Source: Bradyrhizobium zhengyangense
GTDB lineage: Bacteria; Pseudomonadota; Alphaproteobacteria; Rhizobiales; Xanthobacteraceae
Reading direction: 5' to 3'
Assembly (NCBI RefSeq): GCF_022012435.1
Contig: NZ_JAKLUA010000009.1
Coordinates: 124,001 to 188,000, forward strand
DNA: 64,000 bases
Of the stretch, positions 44,561 through 53,746 are shown piece by piece. The position numbers were made by a program, and so were the translations under genes. The notes beneath the pieces are model-generated. The model made no database searches. It was not told the origin of the DNA and saw only the letters and a program-made list of their open reading frames with translations. Numbering within the stretch: position 1 is the first letter of the stretch; every line of letters begins with the position of its first letter.

Positions 44561-44903
44561 ACGCTCGCGTCCGTGAATCAGTCGCAGAGATCCAGGCTTC
44601 GCCATCGTCTCCGGATCTCTCGCGAAATACGGCCTTGCTGACTTTGTCGCGTGACAGATTGGCCCTCCCAGGCTTGTCACCGTACGCATCAAGACTCTGG
44701 AGAAGAGGCTGCTTAGATGGGCACGGAACGGGAGGAACTCTTCTCACACGATGATCAAGAAGGGGGCGTCGGGCACGCCGCCGCCGCAGCAGGCAGCCGC
44801 GGGCGGAGGACTAATGCTCCCTTAAAGCTGGATTGCCCAAACGGTAATTCGGCTGTCACCCCATAGTCGCTAATCCTACCAAATCCTGAATTTGGAGGAG
44901 CGG

Positions 44904-46967
44904 ATGCGTTTAGGCGCCGATATTGGGGGAACTTTCACAGATATCGTCCTGGTCGACGATGAGACCGGTTTATTTCGGCTCGGTAAGGTCCTGACAACTC
45001 CAGATCAGCCTGACAATGGCGTAATCAATGGAATTAAGCAGGTCATCAACGGTGATGCAGGCCAAGTTTCGCATGTTGTGCATGGGACGACGCTTTTCAC
45101 CAACGCGCTGATCGAGAGAAAGGGGGCGCTGACCGCTCTCGTCACGACCCGCGGATTCCGCGATGCCGTCGAAATTGCGCGCGAGCACCGCTACGACATG
45201 TACGACCTTCGGCTGCGTCGTCCCGCCCCGATTGCCCGGCGGCGTCACCGGTTTGAGATTGCCGAGCGAATTCTGTCGGATGGAACAATCCGCCAGGCCC
45301 CCAACGAAGACGACGTCGCGCGCATCGCCGAGGAGATGCGCAGAATAGGCATCGAAGCGGTTGCCGTCAGTCTCATCAACGCCTACGTTTGTCCGGATCA
45401 CGAGCGCATCGTTGGCCGCATCCTACGGGAAAAGCTCCCCGGCGTTGCGATAACTCTCTCCAGCGACATCTCCCCGGAAATCAGGGAATTCGAGCGTTCG
45501 ACGACGGCGCTCTGCAATGTCTATGTCAAGAGCATCGCCGAGAAATATCTGACGCGGCTCGAAGCGCGTACGCGCGACGAGCTCAGCGATGCAGCCGGTC
45601 TTTATGTGATGCAATCGAATGGCGGTCTGCTCACCGCCAGCCAAGCCATCGAAGCGCCGATCCGTCTTGTTGAGTCGGGACCTGCGGCCGGCGCGTTGGC
45701 TGCGGCACATTATGCCAAGTCACTCGGACTTTCAGACGTGCTCTCTTTTGACATGGGCGGCACCACCGCCAAGGCCTGCCTCATCGTCGATGGCGAGCCT
45801 CTGCTGGCCCCGGAATTCGAGGTCGATCGGCAATATCAGTTCAAGAAAGGCAGCGGTCTCCCAGTCAAGGTGCCCGTCATCGAAATGATCGAGATCGGCA
45901 CGGGCGGCGGTTCGATCGCGCAGATCGATGCACTCGGCCGCCTCAAGGTCGGGCCGCATAGCGCCGGATCCGTGCCAGGACCTGCCTGCTACGGGGCGGG
46001 CGGGGAACGACCAACGGTCACTGATGCCGATCTGCTGCTCGGTTACCTCAATGCAGGCTTCTTCCTCGGCGGAGATATGAAGCTCGACAAGACCGCCGCA
46101 GAACGTGCCATTAACGAACAAGTCGGGGCCTCGCTTGATCTCGACACGATAGCCGCAGCCTGGGGAATCCATCAACTGGCAAACGAAGCAATGGCTTCTG
46201 CTGCACGCATCCACGCCATCGAGCGGGGGCGCACCATTTCCCAGTTTCCGATGTTTGCGTTTGGTGGCGCGGGGCCGGTTCACGCCTACGGCGTCGCGCG
46301 CGTCCTGAAGTTGCCGAAGATCATCTATCCGTTCGGTGCGGGCGTCATGTCGGCCGTCGGCTTCCTCACCGCGCCACTGGCATTTGACTTTGTGCGATCA
46401 AGCCCGGCACGGCTGGAACAACTGGATTGGGGCGCAGTCAATCGGTCTCTCAAAGAAATGGAGGAGGAGGGGCGAAGCCGTCTTGCTCATTCAATGGGTG
46501 ATCGAGAGGTCTCGTTCCGTCGCTGGGCCGATATGCGCTACCGCAAGCAAGGCTTTGACATCCGTGTGCCGATTCCCTCCGGTAAACTTGGGCCAGACAG
46601 CATCGCGGAAATCACCGCTTCGTTCGAGCGGGTCTACACCGAACTCTACGGACATACCGTACCCAACACGCCAATCGACGTGATGTCATGGCGAGTGGTC
46701 GCATCGGGGCCCAAGCCTGACTTCAAGCTACCGGTCAATACGTCGAAGTCCGACGGTCCACTCAAGGGCTCCAGAAAGATCTACGTCCCTGACGCAGGAC
46801 TCATCGACGTGCCGGTCTACGACCGTTATCGCCTTGGAGCCGGTGATCGCCTGCAGGGGCCAGCCATCATCGAAGAACGTGAATCGACCGTTGTTATCAA
46901 CGGACCCGGCGAAATTAGCGTCGATCAGAACCGTAATCTCATTGTCGATCTCGAGGTGGCCCGATGA
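44904..46967 (+). CDS. Hydantoinase/oxoprolinase subunit A (HyuA-like)
   Basis: 687 aa from the ATG at 44904 that follows TTGGAGGAG. The N-domain shows the ATP-binding phosphate loop GADIGGTFTDIVLVD, then VVHGTTLFTNALIERKGA, ETGP-type LVESGPAAGALAAAHYAK and DMGGTTAKACLI, plus late PFGAGVMSAVGF. The family includes N-methylhydantoinases, 5-oxoprolinases and acetone carboxylase beta chains, which open a ring or carboxylate at the cost of ATP. It is coupled to hyuB. Substrate not readable; an operon with an aldolase and hydrolase suggests catabolism of a heterocycle or ketone. Confidence 0.87.
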   Translation: MRLGADIGGTFTDIVLVDDETGLFRLGKVLTTPDQPDNGVINGIKQVINGDAGQVSHVVHGTTLFTNALIERKGALTALVTTRGFRDAVEIAREHRYDMYDLRLRRPAPIARRRHRFEIAERILSDGTIRQAPNEDDVARIAEEMRRIGIEAVAVSLINAYVCPDHERIVGRILREKLPGVAITLSSDISPEIREFERSTTALCNVYVKSIAEKYLTRLEARTRDELSDAAGLYVMQSNGGLLTASQAIEAPIRLVESGPAAGALAAAHYAKSLGLSDVLSFDMGGTTAKACLIVDGEPLLAPEFEVDRQYQFKKGSGLPVKVPVIEMIEIGTGGGSIAQIDALGRLKVGPHSAGSVPGPACYGAGGERPTVTDADLLLGYLNAGFFLGGDMKLDKTAAERAINEQVGASLDLDTIAAAWGIHQLANEAMASAARIHAIERGRTISQFPMFAFGGAGPVHAYGVARVLKLPKIIYPFGAGVMSAVGFLTAPLAFDFVRSSPARLEQLDWGAVNRSLKEMEEEGRSRLAHSMGDREVSFRRWADMRYRKQGFDIRVPIPSGKLGPDSIAEITASFERVYTELYGHTVPNTPIDVMSWRVVASGPKPDFKLPVNTSKSDGPLKGSRKIYVPDAGLIDVPVYDRYRLGAGDRLQGPAIIEERESTVVINGPGEISVDQNRNLIVDLEVAR

Positions 46968-48625
46968 GCGCCAAGGAACTGGACCCCATTACGCTCGATA
47001 TCATGTGGGGGCGGCTCATTGCCGCCGTGAACGAGCAGGCCGCGGCCCTGATGCGTTCGTCCTTTACGTCCATCGTCCGGGACGCCGAAGACCTTTCTGC
47101 GTGCGTGTTCGATCGCCGCGGCCGGATGGTGGCCCAATCGGTCACGGGCTCGCCGGGGCACATCAATTCCATGGCGACAGGAATGGAACACATCTTGAAG
47201 ACGTTTCCGCTGGATACGCTCCAGCCCGGGGACGTCATCATCACGAATGATCCTTGGATTACGGTCTCTCAGCTTCACGACATCACGATTGCAACGCCCG
47301 TATTCCACAATGGGCGAGTCGTTGCGCTTTTTGCAAACTGCTGTCACGCGCTCGATATCGGCGGCAGGGGGCTGTCGTGTGATGCCCGCTCCGTCTATGA
47401 GGAGGGTCTCTTCATCCCGATCATGAAGTTGCATTCGAAAGGAGAACCCGTCGAAGCCGTTTATCGGCTGATCGCGGCCAACGTGCGGACCCCCGATGAA
47501 GTGATTGGCGATATTCATGCACAGATCACCGCGAACGAAGTCGGAGCAAAGCAGCTCAAGTCTTTCCTCGAAGAGTTCGATCTTGCGGATATCGAAGGGG
47601 TGGCAGACGCCATCGTCGCGCGCACCGAAAGGGCGATGAGAGCCGCCATTACGGCTCTGCCCAACGGATCGCATCCGTTCAAGATCACCATTGACGGGTT
47701 CGACAAGCCGATCGAGATTCAGGCCAAGGTCACTATCAAGGACGATGAGGTCATCGTCGACTATGAAGGGTCTTCCTCAACGGTTGATCTCGGTATCAAC
47801 GTCGGTTTCAATTATACCGTTGCTTACACCACCTATGGCGTGAAGTGCGCAATTGCGCCAGACGTGCCCAATAACGCCGGTTCGTTCACGCCGATACGCA
47901 CGATCGCCGCCGTCGGGTCAATCCTCAACGCTCAGCATCCTGCTGCCGTCGCTGGCCGTCATACGGTCGGTCACTTCCTCCCTTCAGCCATCATGGGCGC
48001 GTTGTCAGGTATCCTGCCGGATAAGGTGATGGCACCCGGCGCCGACAGTCTCTGGAATACGCATATCAGCGGCTTCGATAAGCGCGACAATCAGTTCTTC
48101 TCGTACACTTGGTTCTCTACCGGCGGAACTGGCGCCCTCAAGGGACTCGATGGCCTCTCGGCCACCTCCTATCCAAGCGGTGTCGCCGGTGTGCCCGTGG
48201 AAATCATCGAAGCTTTGACGCCTCTGGTCGTACGGCAAAGAGCGCTTCGACCTGACTCCGGCGGAGCCGGCGAACATCGTGGTGGCTTGGGCCAGACAAT
48301 GGAAGTCGAGGTTCTGACCGAGAAGCCCTATCTCTTCTCAGGCATGTACGATCGATGTCACTATCCAGCACCAGGTTTGTACGATGGCAAATCCGGCGCG
48401 ACCGGTTCGATCGCCAGTTCGAATGGCGAGGAGGTCCGCCCCAAGCTGAGCCGCATGTTGCCGCCAGATACGGTTTTAACGCTCTCGCTACCCGGCGGCG
48501 GCGGATTCGGTGACGTTAAACGTCGGGACCGGGAGGCGATCCTCAACGACGTGCTGGACGGTTACGTAACGCCGGAGGCGGCGAAACGTGACTACGGCTT
48601 TGAATACACTCCTCCTCACAAGTAG
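46964..48625 (+). CDS. Hydantoinase/oxoprolinase subunit B (HyuB-like)
   Basis: 553 aa, ATGA overlap with hyuA. Signatures: LDPITLDIMWGRLIAAVNEQ, SSFTSIVRDAEDLSACVFD, GQ-type GHINSMATGMEHILKTFP, NDPWITVSQLHDITIATPVF and the C-terminal LPGGGGFGDVKRRDREAIL. It forms the second catalytic subunit with HyuA. Length is normal for the family. Confidence 0.88.
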   Translation: MSAKELDPITLDIMWGRLIAAVNEQAAALMRSSFTSIVRDAEDLSACVFDRRGRMVAQSVTGSPGHINSMATGMEHILKTFPLDTLQPGDVIITNDPWITVSQLHDITIATPVFHNGRVVALFANCCHALDIGGRGLSCDARSVYEEGLFIPIMKLHSKGEPVEAVYRLIAANVRTPDEVIGDIHAQITANEVGAKQLKSFLEEFDLADIEGVADAIVARTERAMRAAITALPNGSHPFKITIDGFDKPIEIQAKVTIKDDEVIVDYEGSSSTVDLGINVGFNYTVAYTTYGVKCAIAPDVPNNAGSFTPIRTIAAVGSILNAQHPAAVAGRHTVGHFLPSAIMGALSGILPDKVMAPGADSLWNTHISGFDKRDNQFFSYTWFSTGGTGALKGLDGLSATSYPSGVAGVPVEIIEALTPLVVRQRALRPDSGGAGEHRGGLGQTMEVEVLTEKPYLFSGMYDRCHYPAPGLYDGKSGATGSIASSNGEEVRPKLSRMLPPDTVLTLSLPGGGGFGDVKRRDREAILNDVLDGYVTPEAAKRDYGFEYTPPHK

Positions 48626-48639
48626 CAACGGAGCGCTTG

Positions 48640-48999
48640 ATGCCGATCCAATCCCGCTTTGTCCTGATTGCTTCAATGGACGTCGATCCTGCGCACGAAG
48701 ATCTCTTCAACGAGGTGTACGATGGGGAACATGTCCCGCATCTCCTGAAAGTGCCAGGGGTTCACAGCGTTACGCGCGTCAAAGGAGTTCCCTTCGCGTT
48801 CGCCATTGCCAACGGCATCAAGGATATGCCGGCGCCCAAGCCGATCTATACGGCCATTTATGAGATTGACCATCCGGACGTCTTGAAGAGCGCCGAATGG
48901 GCAAAGGCAGTCGAGGCGGGCAGATGGGCAAGCGAAGTGAGGCCGCATACCCGCAATAGGCACCACGCTGTCTATCAGAGGCAATCCACTAGCCCATAG
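48640..48999 (+). CDS. EthD-like small protein (dimeric alpha/beta barrel)
   Basis: 119 aa from the ATG at 48640 (a TTG precedes it at 48637). The sequence FVLIASMDVDPAHEDLFNEV and DGEHVPHLLKVPGVHSVTRV fits the ferredoxin-like EthD/DUF4286 fold, whose members pair their two helices and sheet into a barrel. These proteins often act on, or protect against, reactive intermediates of degradative operons. It lies 14 bp after hyuB and before the transporter gene. Confidence 0.65.
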   Translation: MPIQSRFVLIASMDVDPAHEDLFNEVYDGEHVPHLLKVPGVHSVTRVKGVPFAFAIANGIKDMPAPKPIYTAIYEIDHPDVLKSAEWAKAVEAGRWASEVRPHTRNRHHAVYQRQSTSP

Positions 49000-49082
49000 A
49001 GCACAATCACCAATCAAACGTCGTGACGCTTGCCGGGGCGCCAACGACGGGCAGATCAAATGATAACGCGCAGGAGATAGGG

Positions 49083-50408
49083 ATGACGACAAGCGCAGAG
49101 ACGACATTGACGCCGCAGCTCGACACTGTCGGCCCAAGCACGGCAGGAAAGATGACGCGGCTTGCACTCGCCAGCATGGTGGGTACCTCGCTGGAATGGT
49201 ACGAGTTCGTAATCTACAATTCCATGGCAGCTCTGATCTTCAATAAGCTCTTTTTCCCGTCATTTGATCCGATTGTCGGTACAATTCTTGCGTTTTCGAC
49301 TTATGCCGTAGGTTACATCTCGCGTCCCATCGGCGGAATTATCTTCGGTCGCCTCGGAGATAAGGTCGGGCGTCGTGCCGTCCTCGTCTATACGCTCGCT
49401 TTGATGGGCATTTCTACCCTGGCGATGGGCTTGCTGCCTACGTACGGGAGCATCGGAATCGCCGCGCCCCTGCTGCTCGTTAGTCTCAGGACCATTCAGG
49501 GCATCGCGCTCGGTGGCGAGTGGGCTGGCGCCATCCTTCTTTCCGTGGAGCATGGCAAGCCACAAAATCGCGGGCTCAATGCGTCGTGGACGCAAGTCGG
49601 CCCCTCTGCCGGTACTCTTCTCGCCGCAGGGGCCATCGCCGTCACGACGACGCTGCTGAATGAGGCCGATTTCCTGTCCTGGGGCTGGCGCCTTCCGTTT
49701 CTGGCCAGCACCGTGCTGGTGTTCTTCGGATTCTGGATCCGCTGGAGCGTTGAGGAAACACCCCACTTCCATCAGCTGCAGGCCGGCCATGCGACGACCA
49801 AGGCGCCGGTTGCCGAGGTCCTGAGGGACCATTGGCGCAACCTGTTAGTGGCCGGTAGCGTTCGAATCGGTTCGGACGTGGTGTATGGACTGCTTGCCGT
49901 ATTCACCTTGACGTATGTCACTCAGAAGCTGGGTTTGAGCCGCACATTGGCCCTGACCGCTGTTCTGATCGGCGCCGGCGTGCATGCCATATCCGTTCCC
50001 CTGCTTGCGGCGCTCTCTGACCGGATTGGTCGACGCACTGTCTATGGGCTCGGTGCTCTGGCATCTATCATCGGCAGCTTCCTCCTGTTCGGCTTGTTCG
50101 ATACAAAATCACCAGCCATCATCATTGCCGCAGTTTCAGTCGGCATGGTGTTTCAAGCCGCGATGTTTGGTCCGCAAGGTGCTTTCGTCACTGAGCAGTT
50201 TCCAACACGTGTGCGATACACGGGGTCCTCGCTCGCCTACACCTTCGCAGGTGTCCTCGGTGGCGGTTTTGCCCCGCTGATCTTCGCCACCTTGTTGAGA
50301 GAGTATCCCGACACGTATGCGATTCCAGCCTACGTGACCGGAGCCCTCGTCATCACGCTCATTGCTTTGTTGGCAGCAACGGAAAAAGCCGGCCGCGAGA
50401 TCGATTAG
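49083..50408 (+). CDS. MFS transporter, metabolite:H+ symporter (MHS) family
   Basis: 441 aa from the ATG at 49083, preceded by CAGGAGATAGG. MHS marks: MVGTSLEWYEFVIYNSMAAL at the start, SRPIGGIIFGRLGDKVGRRA, RTIQGIALGGEWAGAILLSV and PFLASTVLVFFGFWIRWSVE. Relatives carry alpha-ketoglutarate, shikimate, proline betaine or aromatic acids. It should import the substrate handled by the Hyu, RraA and hydrolase enzymes of this operon. Confidence 0.9.
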   Translation: MTTSAETTLTPQLDTVGPSTAGKMTRLALASMVGTSLEWYEFVIYNSMAALIFNKLFFPSFDPIVGTILAFSTYAVGYISRPIGGIIFGRLGDKVGRRAVLVYTLALMGISTLAMGLLPTYGSIGIAAPLLLVSLRTIQGIALGGEWAGAILLSVEHGKPQNRGLNASWTQVGPSAGTLLAAGAIAVTTTLLNEADFLSWGWRLPFLASTVLVFFGFWIRWSVEETPHFHQLQAGHATTKAPVAEVLRDHWRNLLVAGSVRIGSDVVYGLLAVFTLTYVTQKLGLSRTLALTAVLIGAGVHAISVPLLAALSDRIGRRTVYGLGALASIIGSFLLFGLFDTKSPAIIIAAVSVGMVFQAAMFGPQGAFVTEQFPTRVRYTGSSLAYTFAGVLGGGFAPLIFATLLREYPDTYAIPAYVTGALVITLIALLAATEKAGREID

Positions 50409-50423
50409 CCACCTTGTGCGATT

Positions 50424-50452
50424 TGGCGCCGCACATTTGCGATGCGGCGCCA
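50424..50452 (+). repeat. 10-bp perfect hairpin between transporter and aldolase genes
   Basis: TGGCGCCGCA (50424-50433) and TGCGGCGCCA (50443-50452) pair perfectly around a 9-nt loop. There is no T-run, so it is more likely an mRNA-stabilising or partial-attenuation element than a full terminator. Confidence 0.6.
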
Positions 50453-50479
50453 GATCGCCGGATTGACCGGATGTGAACC

Positions 50480-51115
50480 ATGAACGTCAAAACCGCGCTT
50501 GCCAGCGTGCCAAAGCCGCCTTCCGCTCTCATTGAAGCCTTCAAAGATGCCCCCACTTCGGTCATCTCGGACAATCTCGACCGATTGGCGGGTGCTGTTG
50601 GCTTGAGGCCATTCCATCGTTCCGGACGGTTGGTCGGAACGGCTTTCACCGTGCGGACGCGTCCTGGAGACAACCTCGCAATTCACAAGGCGCTTGAACT
50701 GGTCGGCCCCGGGGATGTCATCGTCGTGGACGGAGGCGGCGACGAGACGCGGGCACTGGTGGGTGAGATCATGAAGAATATCGCAGAAGAGAGGGGAGCT
50801 GCCGGCTATGTAATCGACGGCGCCATCCGAGACGTCGCGGCCTTCAGCGGTTCGGATTTCCCCTGCTTTGCCCGCGCAGTGACCCACCGCGGCCCCTATA
50901 AAAGTGGCCCAGGCTGCATCAACGTGCCAGTGTCGATCGGTGGGTCACCGATCGCCCCTGGCGACATCGTCGTTGGCGATGAGGATGGCGTTGTATCCTT
51001 TCCGGCCGCGATGGCAGATTCCCTGATTGAGGCTGTTCGTGCCCAGATCGCGCGCGAAGAGGAGACCATGAAGGCTATTCGCGAGGGGCGTTACGAGGGC
51101 TCTTACGGACGGTAG
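50480..51115 (+). CDS. RraA-family aldolase (HMG/CHA aldolase-like)
   Basis: 211 aa. RraA fold marks: TSVISDNLDRLAGAVGLRP, GTAFTVRTRPGDNLAIHKAL, VVDGGGDETRALVGEIM, YVIDGAIRDVAAF (R-D pair used by class II pyruvate aldolases) and GDIVVGDEDGVVSFP. Such enzymes split 4-hydroxy-4-methyl-2-oxoglutarate or 4-carboxy-4-hydroxy-2-oxoadipate into pyruvate and a second acid, or decarboxylate oxaloacetate. In this operon it is a candidate for the last step of a ring-cleavage type pathway. Confidence 0.85.
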   Translation: MNVKTALASVPKPPSALIEAFKDAPTSVISDNLDRLAGAVGLRPFHRSGRLVGTAFTVRTRPGDNLAIHKALELVGPGDVIVVDGGGDETRALVGEIMKNIAEERGAAGYVIDGAIRDVAAFSGSDFPCFARAVTHRGPYKSGPGCINVPVSIGGSPIAPGDIVVGDEDGVVSFPAAMADSLIEAVRAQIAREEETMKAIREGRYEGSYGR

Positions 51116-51136
51116 TAACCAGAACCAGAGGACGAC

Positions 51137-51511
51137 ATGACTGACCAGAAAAAGGAATTTCACAATCTTGATACACCGGATGACGGCTTGCTTCGCGAGC
51201 TGGCGCCCGGACTCACCACGCGCATCTTTTCGGGCGAACACGCGATGCTCTCGGTGGTGAGCTTCGCACCGCACGCCGAAGGCGTGCTCCATCATCATCC
51301 TGAGGAACAATGGGGCGTGCTGCTGGACGGCACTGCCATTAGGATTCAGGGAGGGGAGGAGATCCCTGTGCGCAAGGGCGACTTCTGGCGTACGCCCGGC
51401 AACGTCCCTCACACCATGCGAGCTGGTCCCGAGGGCGCCCGTGTGCTCGACATCTTCAGCCCACCCCGGCCCGAATATAAGAAGCCGGGATCCGGGTTCG
51501 GACAGACTTAG
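51137..51511 (+). CDS. Small cupin-domain protein
   Basis: 124 aa, 21 bp after the aldolase gene. A single cupin: VSFAPHAEGVLHHHPEEQWG with three His and one Glu as metal ligands, and the second motif GDFWRTPGNVPHTMRAGPEG with the fourth His. Such proteins may be isomerases, lyases or dioxygenases of catabolic operons, or ligand sensors. The specific activity is unknown. Confidence 0.82.
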   Translation: MTDQKKEFHNLDTPDDGLLRELAPGLTTRIFSGEHAMLSVVSFAPHAEGVLHHHPEEQWGVLLDGTAIRIQGGEEIPVRKGDFWRTPGNVPHTMRAGPEGARVLDIFSPPRPEYKKPGSGFGQT

Positions 51512-51519
51512 CCAGTGGC

Positions 51520-51547
51520 CTGGCTCTTGCTGCAAAGCGAGAGCCAG
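51520..51547 (+). terminator. Stem-loop after the cupin gene, weak terminator
   Basis: CTGGCTCTTGC (51520-51530) pairs with GCGAGAGCCAG (51537-51547) with one G-T pair, loop TGCAAA, then CTTTG. The T-tail is poor, so read-through to the hydrolase gene is likely. Confidence 0.5.
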
Positions 51548-51578
51548 CTTTGCCCGTTAACGCTTCAAAGGGAAAGCC

Positions 51579-52388
51579 GTGCCGGAAAACCGTGAACTGG
51601 CCTTGGTTCGGTTGCCGTCACAAGTTGATGGCGTCGAATTGAACCTGTCAGCGATTCATCGCGCCGGAAAAGCGGCGCCAATCGTCTTCCTGCACGGCTT
51701 CGGATCTACCAAAGAAGACTACGCTGACATCGTGCGCCACGAAGCTCTCGCGGCGCATCCGTTTCTCGCCTATGACGCACCGGGTTGCGGAGAGACGTAT
51801 TGCGCGGATCTATCAGACATTTCAATTCCGTTCTTGTTAAAGACTGCGCAGCGCGTAATCGAGCATTTTAAGCTCGACCGATTTCATCTCGTTGGCCACT
51901 CCATGGGTGGTCTGACGGCACTTCTGCTCGCGCACAAGTATCCCCAACACGTACTCAGCTTCGTCAATATCGAGGGAAACATTGCGCCCGAGGACTGCTT
52001 CCTCAGCAGGCAGATCTTGCAATTTCCGGAGCAGAACGTGGAGCGGTTCTTCGCCGATTTTATCGACCGAACCCGGCATATGCCAGCCTATGCCAGCGCG
52101 CTCTACGCTTCCAGTCTTCATCACAAAGTGAGGGCGGCTGCGGTACCTGGAATATTCCGCTCGATGGTCGATCTGTCGGACAGTGGAAAGTTGATGCAAA
52201 AGTTTATCGGCCTTCGCTGCCCGAAGATGTTCATGTACGGCGAACAGAATGCGACGTTATCCTATCTCGGCCTGCTTCGCACAAATGGCGTACGCCTTAC
52301 CGAGATTCCGGCGTGCGGCCATTTCCCGATGTATTCCAATCCGATCGCCATGTGGACGCAAATTGCAGCGTTCCTGGCTGACGTTTAG
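51579..52388 (+). CDS. Alpha/beta-fold hydrolase
   Basis: 269 aa from a GTG at 51579 with AAAGGGAAAG upstream. Oxyanion region APIVFLHGFGSTKEDYADIV, nucleophile elbow LVGHSMGGLTALLLAHKYP (Ser near residue 107) and catalytic His in IPACGHFPMYSNP near the end. An esterase, lactonase or C-C hydrolase is possible. Last gene of the hyu-aldolase operon. Confidence 0.83.
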   Translation: MPENRELALVRLPSQVDGVELNLSAIHRAGKAAPIVFLHGFGSTKEDYADIVRHEALAAHPFLAYDAPGCGETYCADLSDISIPFLLKTAQRVIEHFKLDRFHLVGHSMGGLTALLLAHKYPQHVLSFVNIEGNIAPEDCFLSRQILQFPEQNVERFFADFIDRTRHMPAYASALYASSLHHKVRAAAVPGIFRSMVDLSDSGKLMQKFIGLRCPKMFMYGEQNATLSYLGLLRTNGVRLTEIPACGHFPMYSNPIAMWTQIAAFLADV

Positions 52389-52461
52389 AGGTCCCGGCGA
52401 TCGCTAAAGCGCTCACCGAGGCTGTGCGCAATGAGGCCTTCGGCGGCTGAACGCGGGGTTG

Positions 52462-53409
52462 CTATTCGAGTGGATTCATCAGCAAGATCGTAATGAGCAA
52501 AGGAAGCGTCACTGCCGACAAAAGCGTGCCTAAAGCAACCGCAGCAGACGTTGAGTTCGCCAGCAATTTGTACTGCGTGGCGAACAGGTACGCATTGGCC
52601 CCTGCCGGCATGGCCGCAAATAGAACGATGACGTCGCCAACCAAGGGCGGCAGATGTAGAACGGGAAAGGCCAGCGTCCAGGCAACAAGGGGCATGATGA
52701 TGAGCTTCAGAAAGCACATGACCGCGAGGCTCAGTGCTTCTCCGCGGAGTTCGAATCGCATAAGGCCGACCCCCAGCGCGATCAGAGCTGCCGGAGACCC
52801 GGCTTGAGCGAGTTGCTCGCAAGTCCGATCTACCAGCGAATTCAGTCCTGCCCCGGTCATTCGCCAAAAGAAGCCAGCTGCAATCGCGATTATGATCGGA
52901 TTGCGCAAAAGATCTAACAGGAGGCGAAGCACAAGTGCCCAAATCGAGGCGCCATCTTTCCGCTCGATCCAGGCGATCTGAAGTGTTCCGCTGAGCCATA
53001 ACAACGGTGTGTTAATGGCAAGGATCAGCGCCATTGGCCCCGCCGCCTTCGGACCGAACGCCGTGAGCGCGAGCGGAATACCGAGCATCGCTATGTTGCC
53101 GTACACAGCGCTCGTGGCTGCGACAACGCCGGCCGCGGGCGTCACGCGAAGCAGGCGTGCCGACAGAGCTAGAGCGGCGATCCAGGTGAGGGCGACAGCG
53201 CCATAGTAGGCGCCCCATGCCAGCAAAGGATTCATAGCAGGAAATTGCGAGATGACGATGGTCCGGAAGAGAAGCGCTGGTATTGCAATCGAGAATGCGA
53301 ACTCGGAAATGCCCTTCTGCGCACCTTCTGAAACCAGTCCGCTAACAGCTGCGGCGTAGCCCACAGCAATGAGCCCAAAGGTCGGAGCAACGATCGCAAG
53401 TACATTCAT
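52462..53409 (-). CDS. AEC-family permease (auxin efflux carrier superfamily)
   Basis: 315 aa with about 10 membrane segments, starting MNVLAIVAPTFGLIAVGYAA. Typical features are VYGNIAMLGIPLALTAFGPK (mid), RNPIIIAIAAGFFWRMTGAG and AAMPAGANAYLFATQYKLLA near the end. The family exports or exchanges acids such as malate or malonate. It converges on the hydrolase gene and has its own upstream inverted repeat at 53476-53507. Confidence 0.87.
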   Translation of the reverse strand: MNVLAIVAPTFGLIAVGYAAAVSGLVSEGAQKGISEFAFSIAIPALLFRTIVISQFPAMNPLLAWGAYYGAVALTWIAALALSARLLRVTPAAGVVAATSAVYGNIAMLGIPLALTAFGPKAAGPMALILAINTPLLWLSGTLQIAWIERKDGASIWALVLRLLLDLLRNPIIIAIAAGFFWRMTGAGLNSLVDRTCEQLAQAGSPAALIALGVGLMRFELRGEALSLAVMCFLKLIIMPLVAWTLAFPVLHLPPLVGDVIVLFAAMPAGANAYLFATQYKLLANSTSAAVALGTLLSAVTLPLLITILLMNPLE

Positions 53410-53746
53410 ATCGGGGTTGACGAGCAGACTGATTGTGATGCCGACGATTAGTCCAGACCGGCGCCGCGGTCCACCCGAAATTCAATAGGCAGTCTGTTTG
53501 AATTTCGATGAAGCGCAGCGAGCGAAAAAGCGGTGAGGTGCACCTCGCTCTCGACCGCCTGGCACGCGGCTTCGTTCCAGCAGCAGACTAACTTCGATGT
53601 CGAGGCGCATGCGCATCAGCTCGCGCTAAGGCCAGTCGTGGCATCCTGGTGAACTTGGCGCGAGGATGCGCGCGCATCAGCCGCCTGATTGCGAATGGCC
53701 AATGTCTTCTCCTTGTAAACGATACGGTCAAGATTTGATTAAGAGT
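53410..53746. promoter_or_regulatory. Intergenic region with a 10-bp inverted repeat (53476-53507)
   Basis: CGAAATTCAA (53476-53485) and TTGAATTTCG (53498-53507) are exact reverse complements with a 12-nt spacer, 67 bp upstream of the AEC permease start. It could be an operator or a promoter element. The rest of the gap holds no gene. Confidence 0.5.

Noticed and set aside
43986..44747. A 253-codon minus-strand frame
   Set aside because: The plus strand in the same place holds recognisable nuclease-like fragments, and the minus translation has no family, so it is probably chance.
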